A stretch of 64,000 bases of DNA from positions 2,118,106 to 2,182,105 of the forward strand of contig OZ255841.1 of assembly GCA_965277835.1 (NCBI GenBank). The letters run 5' to 3'. The number at the start of each line of letters is the position of its first letter. Within the stretch, counting starts at the first letter, position 1. The DNA comes from Arcticimaribacter sp965277835. Lineage in GTDB: Bacteria; Bacteroidota; Bacteroidia; Flavobacteriales; Flavobacteriaceae. Of this stretch, positions 62,461 through 64,000 are shown one piece after another. The notes under the pieces were generated by a model. It was not told where the DNA came from. It saw only the letters and a list, made by a program, of their open reading frames with translations, and made no database searches. A program made the position numbers and the translations under genes.

Positions 62461-64000
62461 CTCCTTCCATCTTCTCCTATCTTCTATCTTCTCCTATCTT
62501 CTATCTTCTTCTATCTTCTCCTTCTTCCATCTTCTCCTTCTTTCTTCTCCTTCTATCTTCTATCTTCTCATTCTATCTTCCACCTTCTTCTATCTTCTCC
62601 TAGCTTCTCCTTCTATCTTCTCCTATCTTCTATCTTCTCCTATCTTCTATCTTCTCCTTCTATCTTCTCCTTTCTTCTCCTTCTATCTTCTCCTTCCATC
62701 TTCTCCTTCCAACTTCTTCTATCTTCTCCTTCTATTTTCTCCTTCTATCTTCTCCTCCTATCTTCTCCTTCCATCTTCTCCTTCCATCTTCTCCTTCTAT
62801 CTTCTTCCATCTTCTACCTTCTATCTTCTCCTATCTTCTCCTTCTATCTTCTATCTTCTCCTATCTTCTCCTTCTATCTTCTCCTTCTATCTTCTTCTAT
62901 CTTCTCCTTCTTCTATCTTCTCCTTCTATCTTCTCCTATCTTCTCCTATCTTCTATCTTCTCCTTCTATCTTCTCCTATCTTCTCCTTCTATCTTCTCCT
63001 TCCATTTTCTCCTTCCATCTTCTCCTATCTTCTCCTTCTATCTTCTCCTTCTATCTTCTACTTCTATCTTCTCCTTCCATCTTCTCCTTCCATCTTCTTC
63101 TTCTATCTTCTACCTTCTATCTTCTCTTATCTTCTCCTTCTATCTTCTATCCTCTATCTTCTTCTATCTTCTCCTTCTATCTTCTCCTTCTTCTATCTTC
63201 TTCTATCTTCTCCTCCTATCTTCTCCTTCTATCTTCTTCTTCTACCTCCTCCTTCTATCTTCTCCTTCTATCTTCTATCTTCTTCTTCTATCTTCCATCT
63301 TCTTCTATTTTCTCCTTCTATCTTCTCCTATCTTCTTCTATCTTCTCCTTCTATCTTCTCCTATCTCCTCCGACTATCTTCTCCTATCTTCTCCTATCTT
63401 CTCCTATCTTCTCCTATCTTCTCCTTCTATCTTCTCCTTCTATCTTCTCCTTCCATCTTCTTCCATCTTCTCCTTCTATCTTCTCCTTCTATCTTCTCCT
63501 TCTATCTTCTCCTTCCATCTTCTCCTTCCATCTTCTCCTTCTATCTTCTTCTATCTCCTACCTTCTATCTTCTCCTATCTTCTCCTTCTATCTTCTGTCT
63601 CCTTCTATCTTCTCCTACTATCCTCTATCTTCTCCTTCTATCTTCTATCTTCTCCTATCTTCTCCTTCTATCTTCTCCTTCCATCTTCTCCTTCCATCTT
63701 CTTCTATCTTCTCCTTCTATCTTCTCCTTCCATCTTCTTCTTCTATCTTCTTCTATCTTCTCCTTCTTCTATCTTCTCCCTCTATCTTCTCCTTCTATCT
63801 TCTCCTATCTTCTATCTTCTCCTATCTTCTATCTTCTCCTTCCATCTTCTCCTTCTATCTTCTCCTTCCATCTTCTTCTTCTATCTTCTTCTATCTTCTC
63901 CTTCTTCTATCTTCTCCCTCTATCTTCTCCTTCTATCTTCTCCTATCTTCTATCTTCTCCTATCTTCTATCTTCTCCTTCTATCTTCTCCTATCTTCTCC
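62461..64000. repeat. Block of alternating 10- and 13-base units
   Basis: The 13-base unit TCTTCTCCTTCTA (with TTCCA variants) alternates irregularly with the 10-base unit TCTTCTCCTA and shorter TCTATCTTC pieces. Unlike the first block, the register shifts constantly. It contains the 138-base tandem duplication listed separately and runs off the window. Confidence 0.85.
63711..63986. repeat. 138-base tandem duplication within the array
   Basis: The segment beginning at 63711 is repeated at 63849 with the same order of unit variants, including the rare CTCCCTC variant at 63776 and again at 63914. The match decays at about 63978. Same-order variants over 130 bases point to recent duplication of a block, not independent slippage of single units. 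Confidence 0.75.

Larger units (their letters stand above)
60904..64000. repeat. Long pyrimidine-rich low-complexity tandem array, units TCTTCTCC(TTC)nTA
   Basis: About 3.1 kb of + strand sequence is made almost only of C and T, with an A about once per unit and very few G. All units can be written as TCTTCTCC(TTC)nTA with n = 0, 1 or 2 (10, 13 or 16 bases) plus point changes. The array starts exactly where ribF breaks off and still continues at the window edge. No gene, promoter or RNA is recognisable within it. Base composition and structure are unlike every other part of the window, which suggests foreign or artefactual DNA. Confidence 0.97.

Noticed and set aside
62007..62603. Open reading frame of 198 codons on the + strand rich in Ser, Leu, Phe and Pro
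   Set aside because: It is also a stop-free path through pyrimidine-rich repeats; composition follows the DNA repeat, not a protein family.
60904..64000. CRISPR array
   Set aside because: There are no constant repeats of 20-40 bases separated by unique spacers; all of it is the same short degenerate unit, and no cas genes are in the window.
60904..64000. Intramolecular triplex (H-DNA) element
   Set aside because: The strand is pyrimidine-rich, but an A about every 10-13 bases interrupts it and long mirror symmetry is not evident, so stable triplex formation is doubtful.

Overview
The window is AT-rich chromosomal DNA from a member of the Bacteroidota, most likely a marine Flavobacteriaceae. 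The evidence is a SusC/SusD pair, the type IX secretion/gliding protein SprA, two Skp-like OmpH genes behind bamA and uppS, a caa3/aa3-type oxidase accessory operon with DUF420 and SCO proteins, and repeated TAnnTTTG promoter boxes with A-rich rather than Shine-Dalgarno-like leaders. Nearly all genes are ordinary, intact and tightly packed.

Layout. (1) 1-18139: an outer-membrane and lipoprotein cluster on the + strand: SusC-like receptor, SusD-like lipoprotein, a terminator, a small unknown lipoprotein, three tandem ~1090-residue FG-GAP/ASPIC (UnbV) lipoproteins, a vanadium-haloperoxidase/PAP2-type lipoprotein, and a GPH/SLC45-type sugar symporter. It resembles an uptake locus, but no glycoside hydrolase, sulfatase or peptidase is present. 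A LacI-operator-like palindrome lies upstream of susC. (2) 18274-30087: maeB, ruvA, sprA, gcvH, a VanZ-like gene and a TonB gene, ending in a strong terminator. (3) 30179-35273: heme O synthase, two oxidase subunit III genes, subunit IV, a cysteine-less SCO-like protein, SCO, DUF420 and a 70-residue CxxC protein, which form a cytochrome oxidase biogenesis operon. (4) 35370-41178: a five-gene MacB/TolC-type tripartite efflux operon. (5) 41207-60114: housekeeping genes on both strands: tsaB, a YyaL-type thioredoxin-domain protein, a NifU-type Fe-S carrier, gamma-carbonic anhydrase, ompH x2/bamA/uppS/DUF6089/NAD kinase, pdxJ, a hydrolase, an acetyltransferase, aspartate kinase, arsenate reductase, a 2-hydroxyacid dehydrogenase, mgtE, rsmA, DUF4286 and serS.

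(6) 60166-64000 is the abnormal part. A ribF gene on the - strand reads well from its stop back to about 60909. It then breaks off, without its N-terminal nucleotidyltransferase motifs, into more than 3 kb of low-complexity pyrimidine-rich DNA that runs to the window edge. This tract is built from TCTTCTCC(TTC)nTA units. It starts with 44 ten-base units in strict register and then becomes a mixture of 10-, 13- and 16-base units with higher-order duplications. Such an array is not usual for a flavobacterial chromosome and interrupts a gene expected to be essential. A chimeric join or contig-end artefact is the leading explanation; a real satellite-like insertion is the exciting alternative.

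The two regions most worth following up are the SusCD/FG-GAP/haloperoxidase lipoprotein cluster, as a candidate undescribed surface system, and the ribF-repeat junction.
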